NCBI GenBank assembly: GCA_964583095.1
Contig: CAZOVB010000004.1
Coordinates: forward strand, 1-64,000
From: CAZOVB01 sp964583095
Lineage (GTDB): Bacteria > Planctomycetota > Phycisphaerae > SM23-33
Length of the DNA stretch: 64,000 nt
Reading direction: 5' to 3'
The notes under the pieces were generated by a model, which was given only the letters and a program-made list of their open reading frames with translations, made no database searches and was not told where the DNA came from. A program made the translations under genes and the position numbers. Each line of letters starts with the position of its first letter. Position 1 is the first letter of the stretch. This document shows positions 55,500-64,000 of this stretch, one piece after another.

Positions 55500-56846
55500 A
55501 TGCTCTCGGCCGCCATCGAACCTGAAATTCATGAGATGATCGAGGCCAAGAACTTCGCTACGCTGAAGTTTGTCCTGGCGGAGATGGAGATCCACGATCT
55601 GGCGGATCTGCTTTCGGGCCTGGCCGACGAGGAGGCGGCCGTCTGCTTTCGGTTGCTCTCGCGAAAAACGGCTGCGGAGATTTTCGGCTCGCTTCCTCCC
55701 GAGCGTCGCGAGGCGATGCTCTCGACCCTCAGTTCTCACAGGCTGGGGGAGTTGATCAACTCCATGCCCCCCGATGAGCGCACCGAACTGCTCGAAGAGC
55801 TTCCCGGTGAGGTCGCCCAGCGACTGCTGAACCTGCTTCGCGGGCTCGAGCGGGAGATCACCCAGAAGCTCATGGCGTATCCGGAGGATACGATCGGCCG
55901 ACTGATGACCCCGGAGTATGTGGCGGTGCGTCCCGGGTGGACCATCGAGCGGGTGTTTCAGCATATCCGGCGCGTCGCCCACGACAAGGAGACGCTCAAC
56001 GTCATCTACGTGGTGGACGATCACTGGAAGCTGCTCGACGAGGTCCCCCTGGAAAGCCTGGTGCTCTCGGCACTGGATGATCGAGTGGAGGACCTGCTGG
56101 ATGGGCACGTGGCGATGCTCTCTGCCAACGAGGACCAGGAGACCGCGCTGGAAATTTTCCGCAAGTACGAAGCGGTGGCCATGCCCGTGGTCAACGACGA
56201 AGGTGTTTTGGTGGGGATTGTCACGGTCGATGACGTTCTGGATGTGGCCGAGGAAGAGGCGGCGGAGGATTACTCCAAGCTCACTGCGATGGACCCGCTG
56301 GAGTACAGTTACTTCGGGACGGGTTTCGGTGGGATGCTCAAGAAGCGTCTGCCCTGGCTGGTTCTTCTTCTTGGAGCTCAGTCGCTCACGGCGGTGGCGC
56401 TTCGGGGTTTCGGGCGCGTGGCGGATTTCGCGATTCTGGTCGCGTTCGTGCCGCTGATCAACTCGCCCGCGGGCAATACGGGAACACAGATGGCGGGCCT
56501 GGTGCTCCGAGGGTTGGCCGTGCAGGAGATGGATGTAGCGGACTGGCTTCGCGTCCTGCTGCGAGAGGTATTTCGAGGCATGGCCATGGGAGCCATTCTG
56601 GGCGTTCTGGGCGGGGCGATCGTGCTGATACTGGGCACGGGGGGAGCCCATGCGGTTTCGGTGTCGCTGGCGATCGTGGCTTCGGTCACACTGGCGAACC
56701 TGGTCGGCTCGATGCTGCCGTTTTTCTTCAAACGCCTGGGGGTGGATCCGGCGGTGACTTCCGGGCCATTCATTGCCTCGGTGATGGACGTCACGGCCAT
56801 CATGATCTACTTCACCATTGCCGCGGCAATTCTCTCGTCCTCTTGA
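55500..56846 (+). CDS. mgtE: magnesium transporter MgtE
   Basis: A 448-residue Mg2+ channel: N domain (about 1-125, with IHDLADLLSGLADEEAAVCF and DERTELLEELPGEVAQRLLN), two CBS domains (about 125-245, MTPEYVAVRPGWTIERVF and VNDEGVLVGIVTVDDVLDVA), then five membrane helices. The pore signature PLINSPAGNTGTQ and the Asp-containing IASVMDVTAIMIYF are present. I prefer ATG 55500 with AGGGAA about 7 bases upstream; ATG 55470 is in frame. No M-box riboswitch fits in the short upstream space. Confidence 0.95.
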   Translation: MLSAAIEPEIHEMIEAKNFATLKFVLAEMEIHDLADLLSGLADEEAAVCFRLLSRKTAAEIFGSLPPERREAMLSTLSSHRLGELINSMPPDERTELLEELPGEVAQRLLNLLRGLEREITQKLMAYPEDTIGRLMTPEYVAVRPGWTIERVFQHIRRVAHDKETLNVIYVVDDHWKLLDEVPLESLVLSALDDRVEDLLDGHVAMLSANEDQETALEIFRKYEAVAMPVVNDEGVLVGIVTVDDVLDVAEEEAAEDYSKLTAMDPLEYSYFGTGFGGMLKKRLPWLVLLLGAQSLTAVALRGFGRVADFAILVAFVPLINSPAGNTGTQMAGLVLRGLAVQEMDVADWLRVLLREVFRGMAMGAILGVLGGAIVLILGTGGAHAVSVSLAIVASVTLANLVGSMLPFFFKRLGVDPAVTSGPFIASVMDVTAIMIYFTIAAAILSSS

Positions 56847-56855
56847 GGCCAGGGC

Positions 56856-57626
56856 CTACTGCAAAGGTTTGGGAAGGGGCAGTTCGAGCAGTTCCATGAC
56901 CTTCTGGAGGTCCGACCAGACCGCCCGGCGATTGGCGGGGGTATACTGACGAAGCACATAGGCCGGGTGGAAGGTGGGCATGACGGGGATGCCGGCCAGG
57001 CCATCGCCCAGCTCGGGCAGGGGGACAAAGCGGCCTCGCATCTTGGTGATCCCCACGGTCGTATCGAGGATCGTCTTGGTCGCGGGATTGCCCATGGTGA
57101 CGATTACCTCCGGGCGGATGATCTCCAGTTGCCGCACCAGGTAGGGCCAACACGTCTGGACCTCTTCGGGCATAGGGTTGCGGTTGTTGGGAGGGCGACA
57201 CTTGACGATGTTGCAGATGTAGACGTCCTTCCGGGAGAGTCCCATGGCGGAGATCATCCGGCTGAGCAGATCGCCGGCCCGTCCAACAAAAGGCCTGCCG
57301 GAGATGTCTTCGTCGTGGCCGGGGCCTTCGCCGATGAACAGCAGCCTGGCTGCGGGGTTTCCCTCTCCAAAGACGGTCTTCGTCCTGCCTTTGGCCAGGG
57401 GGCATCGGTTGCAGATCGAGACTTCCTCCTGATCCATCTGCGAAAGCGCCCGGGCTTTTTCCTCCGGGGACAGGCGGGCGGCTTTGGCGGGCGGGGAGGA
57501 GATCTGGAAGTCGGGCAGTTCGTTTCGGCCTGTGGGGATGTAGCTGCCGCCGAGGAGCTCCTCGATGGCGATGAGTTGTCTCGCGGCCCGGGAGAGGATG
57601 TCTCTTGTGTCTTGTGCGTTTTGCAT
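56856..57626 (-). CDS. udg: family 4 uracil-DNA glycosylase
   Basis: A 256-residue base-excision repair enzyme that removes uracil from DNA. Fe-S ligands appear as CNRCPL (Cys72, Cys75) plus the later Cys in NIVKCRPPNNRNP and EEVQTCWPYL. Motif GEGPGHDEDISGRPFVGRAG is the uracil pocket and MPTFHPAYVLR the C-terminal motif. About 50 residues before the CNRC motif are an extra N-terminal tail. I start at ATG 57626; the open frame goes to 57785 and would overlap secDF. It is convergent with mgtE. Confidence 0.94.
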   Translation of the reverse strand: MQNAQDTRDILSRAARQLIAIEELLGGSYIPTGRNELPDFQISSPPAKAARLSPEEKARALSQMDQEEVSICNRCPLAKGRTKTVFGEGNPAARLLFIGEGPGHDEDISGRPFVGRAGDLLSRMISAMGLSRKDVYICNIVKCRPPNNRNPMPEEVQTCWPYLVRQLEIIRPEVIVTMGNPATKTILDTTVGITKMRGRFVPLPELGDGLAGIPVMPTFHPAYVLRQYTPANRRAVWSDLQKVMELLELPLPKPLQ

Positions 57627-57747
57627 GGCGGGGGCGATTCTACGTCCAGTCCCTTCCCGGGACAAGCTTGGGATTGCCTGGGCAAAAGAAAGGCGGAAGC
57701 ACCTGCATGAAGGCGCTTCCGCCGGGGGGTTGGAAACCGTGACTGAC

Positions 57748-60700
57748 TCAGGTGGAGGTTGGGGCCACCTTGCCGACGATCGCACGCTTGAAGCCCACGA
57801 TCAGCGGACTGGCGATGGCGATCGAGGAGTAGGTACCGAAGAGGATACCGGCCAGCAGTGCGTAGTTGTACGGGTGGATGGCCGGTCCGCCCCAGACGTA
57901 CATGATGAAGACCACCATGAACGTGGTGAAGCTGGTCAGCAGGGTTCGGGGCAGGGTCTGGTTGATCGAATCGTTGATCACCTGGAGCGACACGGCCGAG
58001 AGCTTGCCGCGGTTCTCGCGGATCCGGTCGAAGACAACGATGGTATCGTTTACCGAGTAACCGATGACGGTAAGCATGGCTGCGACCATCGGCAGGTCGA
58101 TCTTGAACGAATCGATCAGCAGGGCTGACCCGATTACCGTATCGTGGATCCAGCCGGAGACGGCCACCAGACCCACAACGATGACCACGTCGTGGATGAG
58201 GCAGATCACGGCGGCCAGGCCCCACTGAACCGAGCCGAACCGCTTCCAGAGGTAGATGATGATCACCAGCCAGCTCAGGACGATGGCGACGATGGCCAGG
58301 CCGGCCCGGTCCTGTGCGACGCTGGGGCCTATGAAGCTGGTGGTGGTGGATTCGGATCTGACCAGCGCGTCGGTCAGGACGGTTTTCTCTGCCTTGGCGA
58401 AGTCCGCCCAGCCCCCGACGTCCAGATCATCCGGTGGGGCGACGAGGAGGGCAAACTGCGAGCTGAGCCGATCGTTGACACTGTCGGGGGCCAGGGGGAG
58501 GATTTCGGTCCTGCGGTGGCCCTCGCGTACGGCCATCAAGCGTTCCTGAAGTTCGGCCGTGCTGATCGCGCGGTCGTCAATTGTGAAAACGATCAAGACG
58601 CCGTCGTCGAATTCCCGGAAGATGTCCTGGTAAAGTCGGGTGACGTCCTTGATCTGGTTGCCGGTAATCCGGGTAATGCCCTGGGCATCGATTTGCAGGT
58701 TGAGGGGCTCGAATCTGCGGTCCTGGACGATCTGGTAATCCAGTTTGGTCTGCTGGACCAGCTTGTCGCCCAGCGCGTCGTTGAGGACCTCTTTGATCTT
58801 GGGGAACTCCGGCTCGGTCGTCGAGAGCTGATAGACCCGGGTGGGCATCTGGGCCAACTCCTGTTGGCTGAGGGTACCGTTGCCGTCGGCATCGATATCG
58901 CCCTGGTCCATGAGCATCTGCCAGTAGGTTTCACCGGCGCCCTGGCTTGTCCACTCTTGCTTGGTGATCGTGCCGTCGTTGTCGGCATCGTAGCGGGACA
59001 GCAGGCGGTCAACCTGGCCGGGATCTTCCTGCGGTTCAATCTGGGCGGTCGCGGCCAGTCGTTCGTAGCCGTTGTTTGTGGCGGCGGTGACGATCTGCTC
59101 CCGCAGGCGGTCGGGGTTTGGCAATTGGTCCTGGACCAGCGCGTCATCCTGGAAGCGGACGAGCGTTCGCGTCCCCCCGGCGAATTCAATACCGAAGATC
59201 CGGCTGCCCTGCCCGACCAGGGCGGCCAGGCCCAGCACGACGGTCACGAGGCTGACTGCCCAGAAGATCTTTCGCTTGGCCATCCAGTTGACCTTCGGCG
59301 GGGCCATGAAGCGAAGCATCGGGACGCGTTGCTTGATCAGGCCGGCCTGGAGAAGGGCCTGGAAAATCCATCGGGTGACGATCATCGCGGTAAACAGGGA
59401 GAACAGCACGCCCAGTCCCAGGGTAATGGCAAAACCGCGGACTTCTTCGGTTCCGACCCAGCCGAGGATAACGCAGGTCAGCAGTGTGGTCAGGTTGGCG
59501 TCGAGAATGGCCGAAAACGCCCGTTCGTAGGCGTTTTTCAGGGCGGTTCGCAGGGCCTGTCCCTTCTCCTGTTCCTCTCGGAGCCTTTCGAAGATCAACA
59601 CATTGGCGTCGACGGCGATACCGATGGTCAGGATGATTCCCGCGATCCCCGGGAGGGTGAATACCGCGCCCATGAGGCTCATGGCGCCCAGGACCAGGAG
59701 GATATTGAGCACCAGGGCTACATCGGCAATCGCACCGGCGTAGAGATAGTAGATGAGCATGAAGAGCCCGACGGCGATCAGGCCCGCCCAGGCGGCGATG
59801 ATGCCGCGATTCTTGTTGGCCTCGCCCAGGGAAGATTCGAAGCTGGTCTGGGAAATCGGCTCGGGGTTGAGCCTGGCCGGAAGGGTCCCGGCATCAAGAA
59901 TCCGAACAAGATCCTCGACTTCATCGTTGGTAAAACGACCGGTGATTTCACCGCTGTCGGAAATCACCGACTGAATCACCGGGGCCGAGTACACCGTGTC
60001 ATCCAGCAGTACGGCGAGGTTGCGCCCGACGTTGTTGGTAGTGAGGTTATTGAACAGCTGTGCCCCGCGCTCGTCGAACCGGAATCCGACAGCCGGCCAG
60101 CCCGACTGGTCAGCCGTGACTCTCGCATCGGTCAGTTCCCAGCTGTCCTCTCCCGGCTCGCGGAGCATTCTTCGCCCCGGGCTGTTGCTCAGGAGCACGT
60201 AGGCCCTGCCGGCCATGTCGCCGGCGACGATCAAAGCGCTCTGGCGCAGCTCGTTTCCGTCGCCCTTGACAGGGAACCACCGGAACGGTTCGTCCTTCTT
60301 GAACGAGGCCGCCCCCTGCTGCATGAGGCGGTCGACGTACTGGCGGCGTTCGGCGACAGTAATCAGGTTCTGCATATTATCGCCCAAGACCACTTCGGGG
60401 TTCTTGGGGGCGATGCGGAATTCGAGCACGCCGGCCGAGGCGACCAGGCGGATCAAGTCGGCCGGGTCGGAGATCTCGTCGCGATTTTCGGCCCATCGCT
60501 TGTATTTCTCGGAGATTTCCTCGATCTGCTCGGCCACGTGAGGATGCTCGCGCTTCATGGCGGCGATGCCGTTCTGGAACTTCTCGCGGCGTTGGGCGAT
60601 TTCCTCCCGGCCCTGTTCGTCCTGGTCGCGAAGGCTTCTTGCTTCTCGGGCTGAGACGTAGAGTTCGAGGATTCTCTCGAGCCCTTCCTGAGAGACGTTG

Positions 60701-61368
60701 AATTCCTTGACGGCCTGTTGTGTCTTGTAGAGTTGGGTCTGGACGGTTCCGAGTTGCTGCTCCTCCTGCTCGAGTCTGGCCCGCGCCTGTTCTCGCTGCT
60801 GGAGATTCTCATCGGTTTCGTTTTGGCGATAGGCTTCGCCGGCCTGGGTGAGGGCCTTTCTGGCCTGGGCGACGTCCTGTTCTTCCGTCTGGAGAGCATC
60901 CAGCGCCTGGGCGAGCTGGGCCAGGGCTTTGGCGAGATCCTCGTTGCCCGCAGCGAGACGCTCGATCTGCCTGGCCCGCTGATCGCCGGAGGTCCGCCCC
61001 AGGGCCTGCATTTCGGTAACGGTGATATTGCGGCGCATGAGGGCATTGACGGCCTGGATGTACTCGCGCTTGGCCTGGCGGGTGCTTTCCTTGCTGGCCG
61101 GCATGCGGATCTCGATCCGATCCGACCCGATGGGGATGAAGGTGATGTTCCGCAGTCCGTCCGGGTCGATGCGCTGCTTGAGCACCTCGATGGCGCGAAG
61201 GTTCAGGTCGCCGCCGCTGTCGGGTCCGGCCGAGAGCTGGAAGACGAGGCTGTGGCCGCCGGCGATGTCGGGTCCGGGCTTGAGGCCCTTGGTAGCAAGG
61301 GCCAGGACGCATATGCCGACCAGGACGGCCAGGAAGACAAACTTCATGGGCAGGTTTTTGGGATTCAT
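57748..61368 (-). CDS. secDF: fused SecD-SecF translocase with EF-hands
   Basis: A 1206-residue inner-membrane protein that uses the proton gradient to help finish protein export. The SecD half has TM1 at 9-26, a P1 domain interrupted by a coiled coil (about 130-295), and TM2-6 from about 522 with AVDANVLIFERLREE. The SecF half starts with TM at about 700-718 and FGIEFAGGTRTLVRF; it ends with YSVNDTIVVFDRIRENRG and the last helices. Two canonical EF-hand loops lie in the SecF periplasmic domain (794-805 and 826-837), each with DxDxDG or DxDxNG and a final Glu. YajC is not next to it. The ribosome site is weak, and a 23-codon frame ends 7 bases upstream. Confidence 0.95.
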   Translation of the reverse strand: MNPKNLPMKFVFLAVLVGICVLALATKGLKPGPDIAGGHSLVFQLSAGPDSGGDLNLRAIEVLKQRIDPDGLRNITFIPIGSDRIEIRMPASKESTRQAKREYIQAVNALMRRNITVTEMQALGRTSGDQRARQIERLAAGNEDLAKALAQLAQALDALQTEEQDVAQARKALTQAGEAYRQNETDENLQQREQARARLEQEEQQLGTVQTQLYKTQQAVKEFNVSQEGLERILELYVSAREARSLRDQDEQGREEIAQRREKFQNGIAAMKREHPHVAEQIEEISEKYKRWAENRDEISDPADLIRLVASAGVLEFRIAPKNPEVVLGDNMQNLITVAERRQYVDRLMQQGAASFKKDEPFRWFPVKGDGNELRQSALIVAGDMAGRAYVLLSNSPGRRMLREPGEDSWELTDARVTADQSGWPAVGFRFDERGAQLFNNLTTNNVGRNLAVLLDDTVYSAPVIQSVISDSGEITGRFTNDEVEDLVRILDAGTLPARLNPEPISQTSFESSLGEANKNRGIIAAWAGLIAVGLFMLIYYLYAGAIADVALVLNILLVLGAMSLMGAVFTLPGIAGIILTIGIAVDANVLIFERLREEQEKGQALRTALKNAYERAFSAILDANLTTLLTCVILGWVGTEEVRGFAITLGLGVLFSLFTAMIVTRWIFQALLQAGLIKQRVPMLRFMAPPKVNWMAKRKIFWAVSLVTVVLGLAALVGQGSRIFGIEFAGGTRTLVRFQDDALVQDQLPNPDRLREQIVTAATNNGYERLAATAQIEPQEDPGQVDRLLSRYDADNDGTITKQEWTSQGAGETYWQMLMDQGDIDADGNGTLSQQELAQMPTRVYQLSTTEPEFPKIKEVLNDALGDKLVQQTKLDYQIVQDRRFEPLNLQIDAQGITRITGNQIKDVTRLYQDIFREFDDGVLIVFTIDDRAISTAELQERLMAVREGHRRTEILPLAPDSVNDRLSSQFALLVAPPDDLDVGGWADFAKAEKTVLTDALVRSESTTTSFIGPSVAQDRAGLAIVAIVLSWLVIIIYLWKRFGSVQWGLAAVICLIHDVVIVVGLVAVSGWIHDTVIGSALLIDSFKIDLPMVAAMLTVIGYSVNDTIVVFDRIRENRGKLSAVSLQVINDSINQTLPRTLLTSFTTFMVVFIMYVWGGPAIHPYNYALLAGILFGTYSSIAIASPLIVGFKRAIVGKVAPTST

Positions 61369-61375
61369 ATTGCTT

Positions 61376-61447
61376 TCAGGCCTGTTGAGCAGCGGGCTTG
61401 GGCCCGCCGCAATAGGGGTTCGGCGCCGCCGTGGATGCTGGGTCCAT
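61376..61447 (-). CDS. possible 23-residue leader peptide of secDF
   Basis: ATG 61447, with GGGAAA about 8 bases upstream, opens a 23-codon frame whose stop is 7 bases before the secDF ATG. The peptide is Pro/Ala-rich, ending APNPYCGGPKPAAQQA. Since secDF itself has a poor ribosome site, translation of this frame may be coupled to it. It could also be the leftover start of a lost gene. No homology is known to me. Confidence 0.3.
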   Translation of the reverse strand: MDPASTAAPNPYCGGPKPAAQQA

Positions 61448-61865
61448 TATCGCTGTTTCCCATACGGATCGGAGGCGCGGCTCTACATTCCGGAAAAGAG
61501 AAGCATTTTCCGTGGAAAACGTCAAAGGGTCAAGTAAAACATCCGTTGAGAGACTCGTGGTTGTGCGACACGATATTCTATCGGACAGTCCCATCGTGAA
61601 TAGAGCGGGAATAAATAAAGATGGCAGCAGGAGATAACCGGTGCGATCGACCTGGCCCAGACATCCCCGCAGAGGCACAGGCTTTGTCTTTGGATCGCGG
61701 CCTGAAGCCTCCGTCCCGCATGTGATTTGCAGCTTGGCCCGTGCCGGGCGACGGATGAATCACCTGGATGCCTGCAAAGAGCGCAACGGATAGAATCCGA
61801 TTCGTGGGGCGCAGGTTGCAACCGGCGTTGGGCGGGCTTGAACGAAATCTTGCGGGAACGCATTC
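61448..61865. other. 418-bp divergent intergenic region with two small palindromes
   Basis: No gene is seen between secDF and the kinase gene. Two 13-bp inverted repeats of similar design occur: CGATATTCTATCG (61571-61583) and CGGATAGAATCCG (61787-61799). Both contain TAGAAT, on the minus strand for the first and the plus strand for the second, so each may overlap a -10 box pointing at its own gene. A third hairpin, CGGAAAA/TTTTCCG, is at 61491-61512. Confidence 0.4.
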
Positions 61866-63677
61866 ATGTCGAATGAAGACGACATTCGGGAAGAACTGGG
61901 CAAGTGGAAACGCTTGCCGGAATTGCTGCCGACGATGATTGCCGAAGTCGCCGGGGACGGGCGCCTGCTCTATGTCAATCGTGCGGCCTGCGAAATCACC
62001 GGTCGGTCGCGAGAGGAACTGCTCTCGATGAACGTAGTGGATCTTGTTCCTCACGAGGACCGGGAGTATGGAAGGGTGCAGCTCGAGCAGGCCCTGGGCG
62101 AGGAGGACCTCGGGCTGCAATTGAGGCGCATCGCGATGCCCGATGGCCGGATCCGCGAGGGGATTGCCCAGTTCGTGACGGTCGATGACCCGAAGGAGGG
62201 CAAGACGATCCTGGCCTGCTTCATCGAGCTGGAGGATCCGCACCAGCTTGCCAGGCAGGTTCATATCAGCCGGGAATTCTATGAAGGCCTGGCTGAATCG
62301 GGTGTGGGGCTTCTGTGTCGCTTTTCCAGCCAGGCCCGGGCTGTCTATGCAAACGACGCTCTCTGTCAGGCCATGGGACGCGACAAGCAGGAGCTGATGG
62401 GACGGAGTCCCTTCGAGTTCACCCATCCAGAGGATGTCGAACAGGCCTACGATGCCTGGCAGCGGGCAGTGGAGAAGCGTTGCGCCGTCCACGGCGAGTT
62501 TCGCATATCGGCCCGGGACGACTGGCTCTGGGTGGAATGGGTGCTGATTCCGGTTTTCGATGTGCGGGGCCACCTGCTGGAAATGCAGTCGGTGGGGTAT
62601 GACGTCACGCCTCGTCGCCTCGTCCAGGCCCAACTGGAGAGGGAACGCTCGCTGCTTGAGGCGGTCGTCGAGAACAGTCCGTACGCCGTTGCGGTCGTGG
62701 ATGTACAGGGAAACGTTGTTCTGTGCAACCAGGCCCTTGAGGAGATGATCGGCACAGGTCGGGGTGAGAATCTTCTGGCCCTGTCGCCTGGGCAGGGGCG
62801 GACGCTTTCGCTGGCCCTTGGTGAGGCCCTGGAGGGCAAGCGCGTTCGACGCAACGAACTCTGGCTGACCCCCCCGGAAACGCCCGGGAATTCCCACCGG
62901 ATCTGCCTCAACTGCCTGATGACGCCCCTGCTGGAGGCCGACGAGAAGCGCAGGGTCGTGGTTCTCCTGCGCGATGTGACACTCCGGGTCCGGGCGCGGA
63001 TCCAGTTAGCCCAGGCCAGACGGAACCTGATGGCTGCGAGGGAGCAGGAACGCCGGAGCCTGGCCAGTGAACTGCATGATTCGGTGGGGCAGGGCATTGT
63101 GGCGGCGCAGCTTGCAGTGCAGAACGCCGGAACGCACCCGGATCCGGCCTCGGCCCGGGAGCTTCGGCTGGCTTCGCAAACCCTTGAGAGGCTCGTACAG
63201 GAGGTCCGCCAGATCAGCTATGGCCTGTATCCTCCGGGGTTGGAATCATTGGGGCTTTGGCCGAGCCTGGAGCAACTGGCCCGCTTTGCCGAAGGGGCGG
63301 GGATCAGCGTCAAGCTCCGCTGTGATCCGGAGCTGGAAAAGCGCAGGCTGGGGGCCAATACTGAAATCGCCCTGTTTCGCATTGCCCAGGAGGCTGTGCA
63401 CAATGTCACCCGTCACAGCCGGGCCGGGACGATGAATCTGGAGCTCGGTTGGGAGGGTGCCAACGTCCTGTTGCGTGTGAAGGACAATGGCGTCGGGTTC
63501 GATGCCGAGGATGCGACCCTTGCGGGGTTGGGGCTCAATACGATGCGCGATCGCGCATCGGCTGTGGGGGGCAGACTGGAGATTCGCAGCCGACCGGGCC
63601 GGACGGAGATCCTCGCCGAACTGCCCGACCCGCCGGACAATGAACACGACCTGCCTCTGTCAACCCGCATGCCCTGA
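61866..63677 (+). CDS. PAS-domain sensor histidine kinase (NarX-like)
   Basis: A 603-residue cytoplasmic kinase without membrane helices. Three PAS-type regions at about 17-125 (DGRLLYVNRAACEITGRSRE), 138-250 (RAVYANDALCQAMGRDKQEL) and 262-375 (VDVQGNVVLCNQALEEMIGT). The HisKA_3 phosphorylation helix has REQERRSLASELHDSVGQGI, with His404 as the phospho-acceptor. The ATPase domain follows with RIAQEAVHNVTRHS (N box), DNGVGFD (G1) and LGLNTMRDRA (G2). No response regulator is next to it. It probably senses a soluble signal such as redox or a ligand through PAS. Confidence 0.93.
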   Translation: MSNEDDIREELGKWKRLPELLPTMIAEVAGDGRLLYVNRAACEITGRSREELLSMNVVDLVPHEDREYGRVQLEQALGEEDLGLQLRRIAMPDGRIREGIAQFVTVDDPKEGKTILACFIELEDPHQLARQVHISREFYEGLAESGVGLLCRFSSQARAVYANDALCQAMGRDKQELMGRSPFEFTHPEDVEQAYDAWQRAVEKRCAVHGEFRISARDDWLWVEWVLIPVFDVRGHLLEMQSVGYDVTPRRLVQAQLERERSLLEAVVENSPYAVAVVDVQGNVVLCNQALEEMIGTGRGENLLALSPGQGRTLSLALGEALEGKRVRRNELWLTPPETPGNSHRICLNCLMTPLLEADEKRRVVVLLRDVTLRVRARIQLAQARRNLMAAREQERRSLASELHDSVGQGIVAAQLAVQNAGTHPDPASARELRLASQTLERLVQEVRQISYGLYPPGLESLGLWPSLEQLARFAEGAGISVKLRCDPELEKRRLGANTEIALFRIAQEAVHNVTRHSRAGTMNLELGWEGANVLLRVKDNGVGFDAEDATLAGLGLNTMRDRASAVGGRLEIRSRPGRTEILAELPDPPDNEHDLPLSTRMP

Positions 63678-63703
63678 ACGCCGGTCGCCGGGGGAAGGGG
63701 CCC

Positions 63704-64000
63704 TTACCCCGGCTCGGCCAATGGCGGGCTTTCCGGGTCGCCCGGGACCGGGGGCGAGACGGTGGATCCTTCGGATGTGGGCTCGGAGCTTCTCTTCTGT
63801 TCCGCGTCCAGGAGGTCTCCGACAGTGGGCTTGTCGAGGCTTTTTCCTTCCAGGATGATCTCGACATCCTTTGCGTCGAGCGTTTCGTATTTGATCAGCG
63901 CCTGTGCGAGGCGTTCCAGGGCGTCGTTCTTGTCTTCGAGGATTTTCCGCGTGGCAGCATAGGCGTCGTCGATGAGCTTGCGGATCTCCTGGTCGACGAT
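63704..64000 (-). CDS. ftsH: ATP-dependent zinc protease FtsH, C-terminal part (runs off window)
   Basis: The last 98 codons of a minus-strand gene that continues beyond base 64000. The visible part reads VDQEIRKLIDDAYAATRKIL, then ERLAQALIKYETLDAKDVEI and ILEGK, the standard end of the FtsH peptidase domain. About 45 Pro/Glu/Ser-rich residues follow as a tail. FtsH is a membrane protease that removes misfolded membrane proteins. It is convergent with the kinase gene, 26 bases away; no clear terminator lies between. Confidence 0.9.
   Translation of the reverse strand: MVDQEIRKLIDDAYAATRKILEDKNDALERLAQALIKYETLDAKDVEIILEGKSLDKPTVGDLLDAEQKRSSEPTSEGSTVSPPVPGDPESPPLAEPG

Noticed and set aside
58144..60654. 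836-codon open frame on the plus strand opposite secDF
   Set aside because: Antisense shadow of secDF; no signal, domain or start site.

Overview
The window is GC-rich, densely coded bacterial chromosome. The gene content points to a planctomycete, most likely of the Phycisphaerae type, and probably anaerobic or facultative. The clues are a PEP-CTERM protein, a TIGR02597-type secreted protein, planctomycete-style leucine-rich-repeat proteins, a fused SecDF, a large-type SRP RNA with an Alu domain, TonB/ExbBD machinery, a type II secretion (T2SS) operon, and an NADH-linked trimeric [FeFe]-hydrogenase. The taxonomic call is an inference from gene content; no ribosomal RNA lies in the window.

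Layout: 0-9 kb holds a thioredoxin-fold protein, an ECF sigma/anti-sigma/secreted-protein operon, a perfect 254-bp tandem duplication, a large enzyme of unknown specificity, and two paralogous secreted LRR proteins. 8.9-13.4 kb is hydB-hydA-hydC, a ferredoxin/NADH hydrogenase whose HydB carries an extra HndB-like domain. 13.5-17.6 kb (minus strand) is arsR-pstS-pstC-pstA-pstB, preceded by PHO-box-like 11-bp repeats. 17.8-23 kb holds a cupin gene broken by an in-frame TAG, a small membrane protein, and purL-GNAT-purQ, where PurL carries two N-terminal PurS-like repeats. 23.1-23.4 kb encodes SRP RNA. 23.5-24.1 kb is a small-protein/nucleotidyltransferase pair. 24.3-28.1 kb is etfB-etfA-acyl-CoA dehydrogenase.

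28.7-54.6 kb is the most striking part. About 26 kb of co-oriented genes run from secreted surface proteins (TIGR02597, PEP-CTERM, parallel beta-helix), through a TonB-dependent receptor, to DUF3450-ExbB-ExbB-ExbD-ExbD-TonB-TPR. They continue with a nearly gap-free T2SS set in the order D-E-F-G-H-I-J-K-C-L-M-TPR. I read this as one outer-membrane trafficking cluster: T2SS and PEP-CTERM export on one side, TonB-powered uptake on the other.

54.6-64 kb holds RNase P RNA (minus strand), a small Cys-rich protein, MgtE, a family 4 uracil-DNA glycosylase, a SecDF fusion with two EF-hand loops and a coiled-coil insert, a multi-PAS histidine kinase, and the C-terminus of FtsH running off the window. 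Energy metabolism links the hydrogenase to the ETF/acyl-CoA dehydrogenase, through a shared ferredoxin/NADH pool if the ETF bifurcates electrons.
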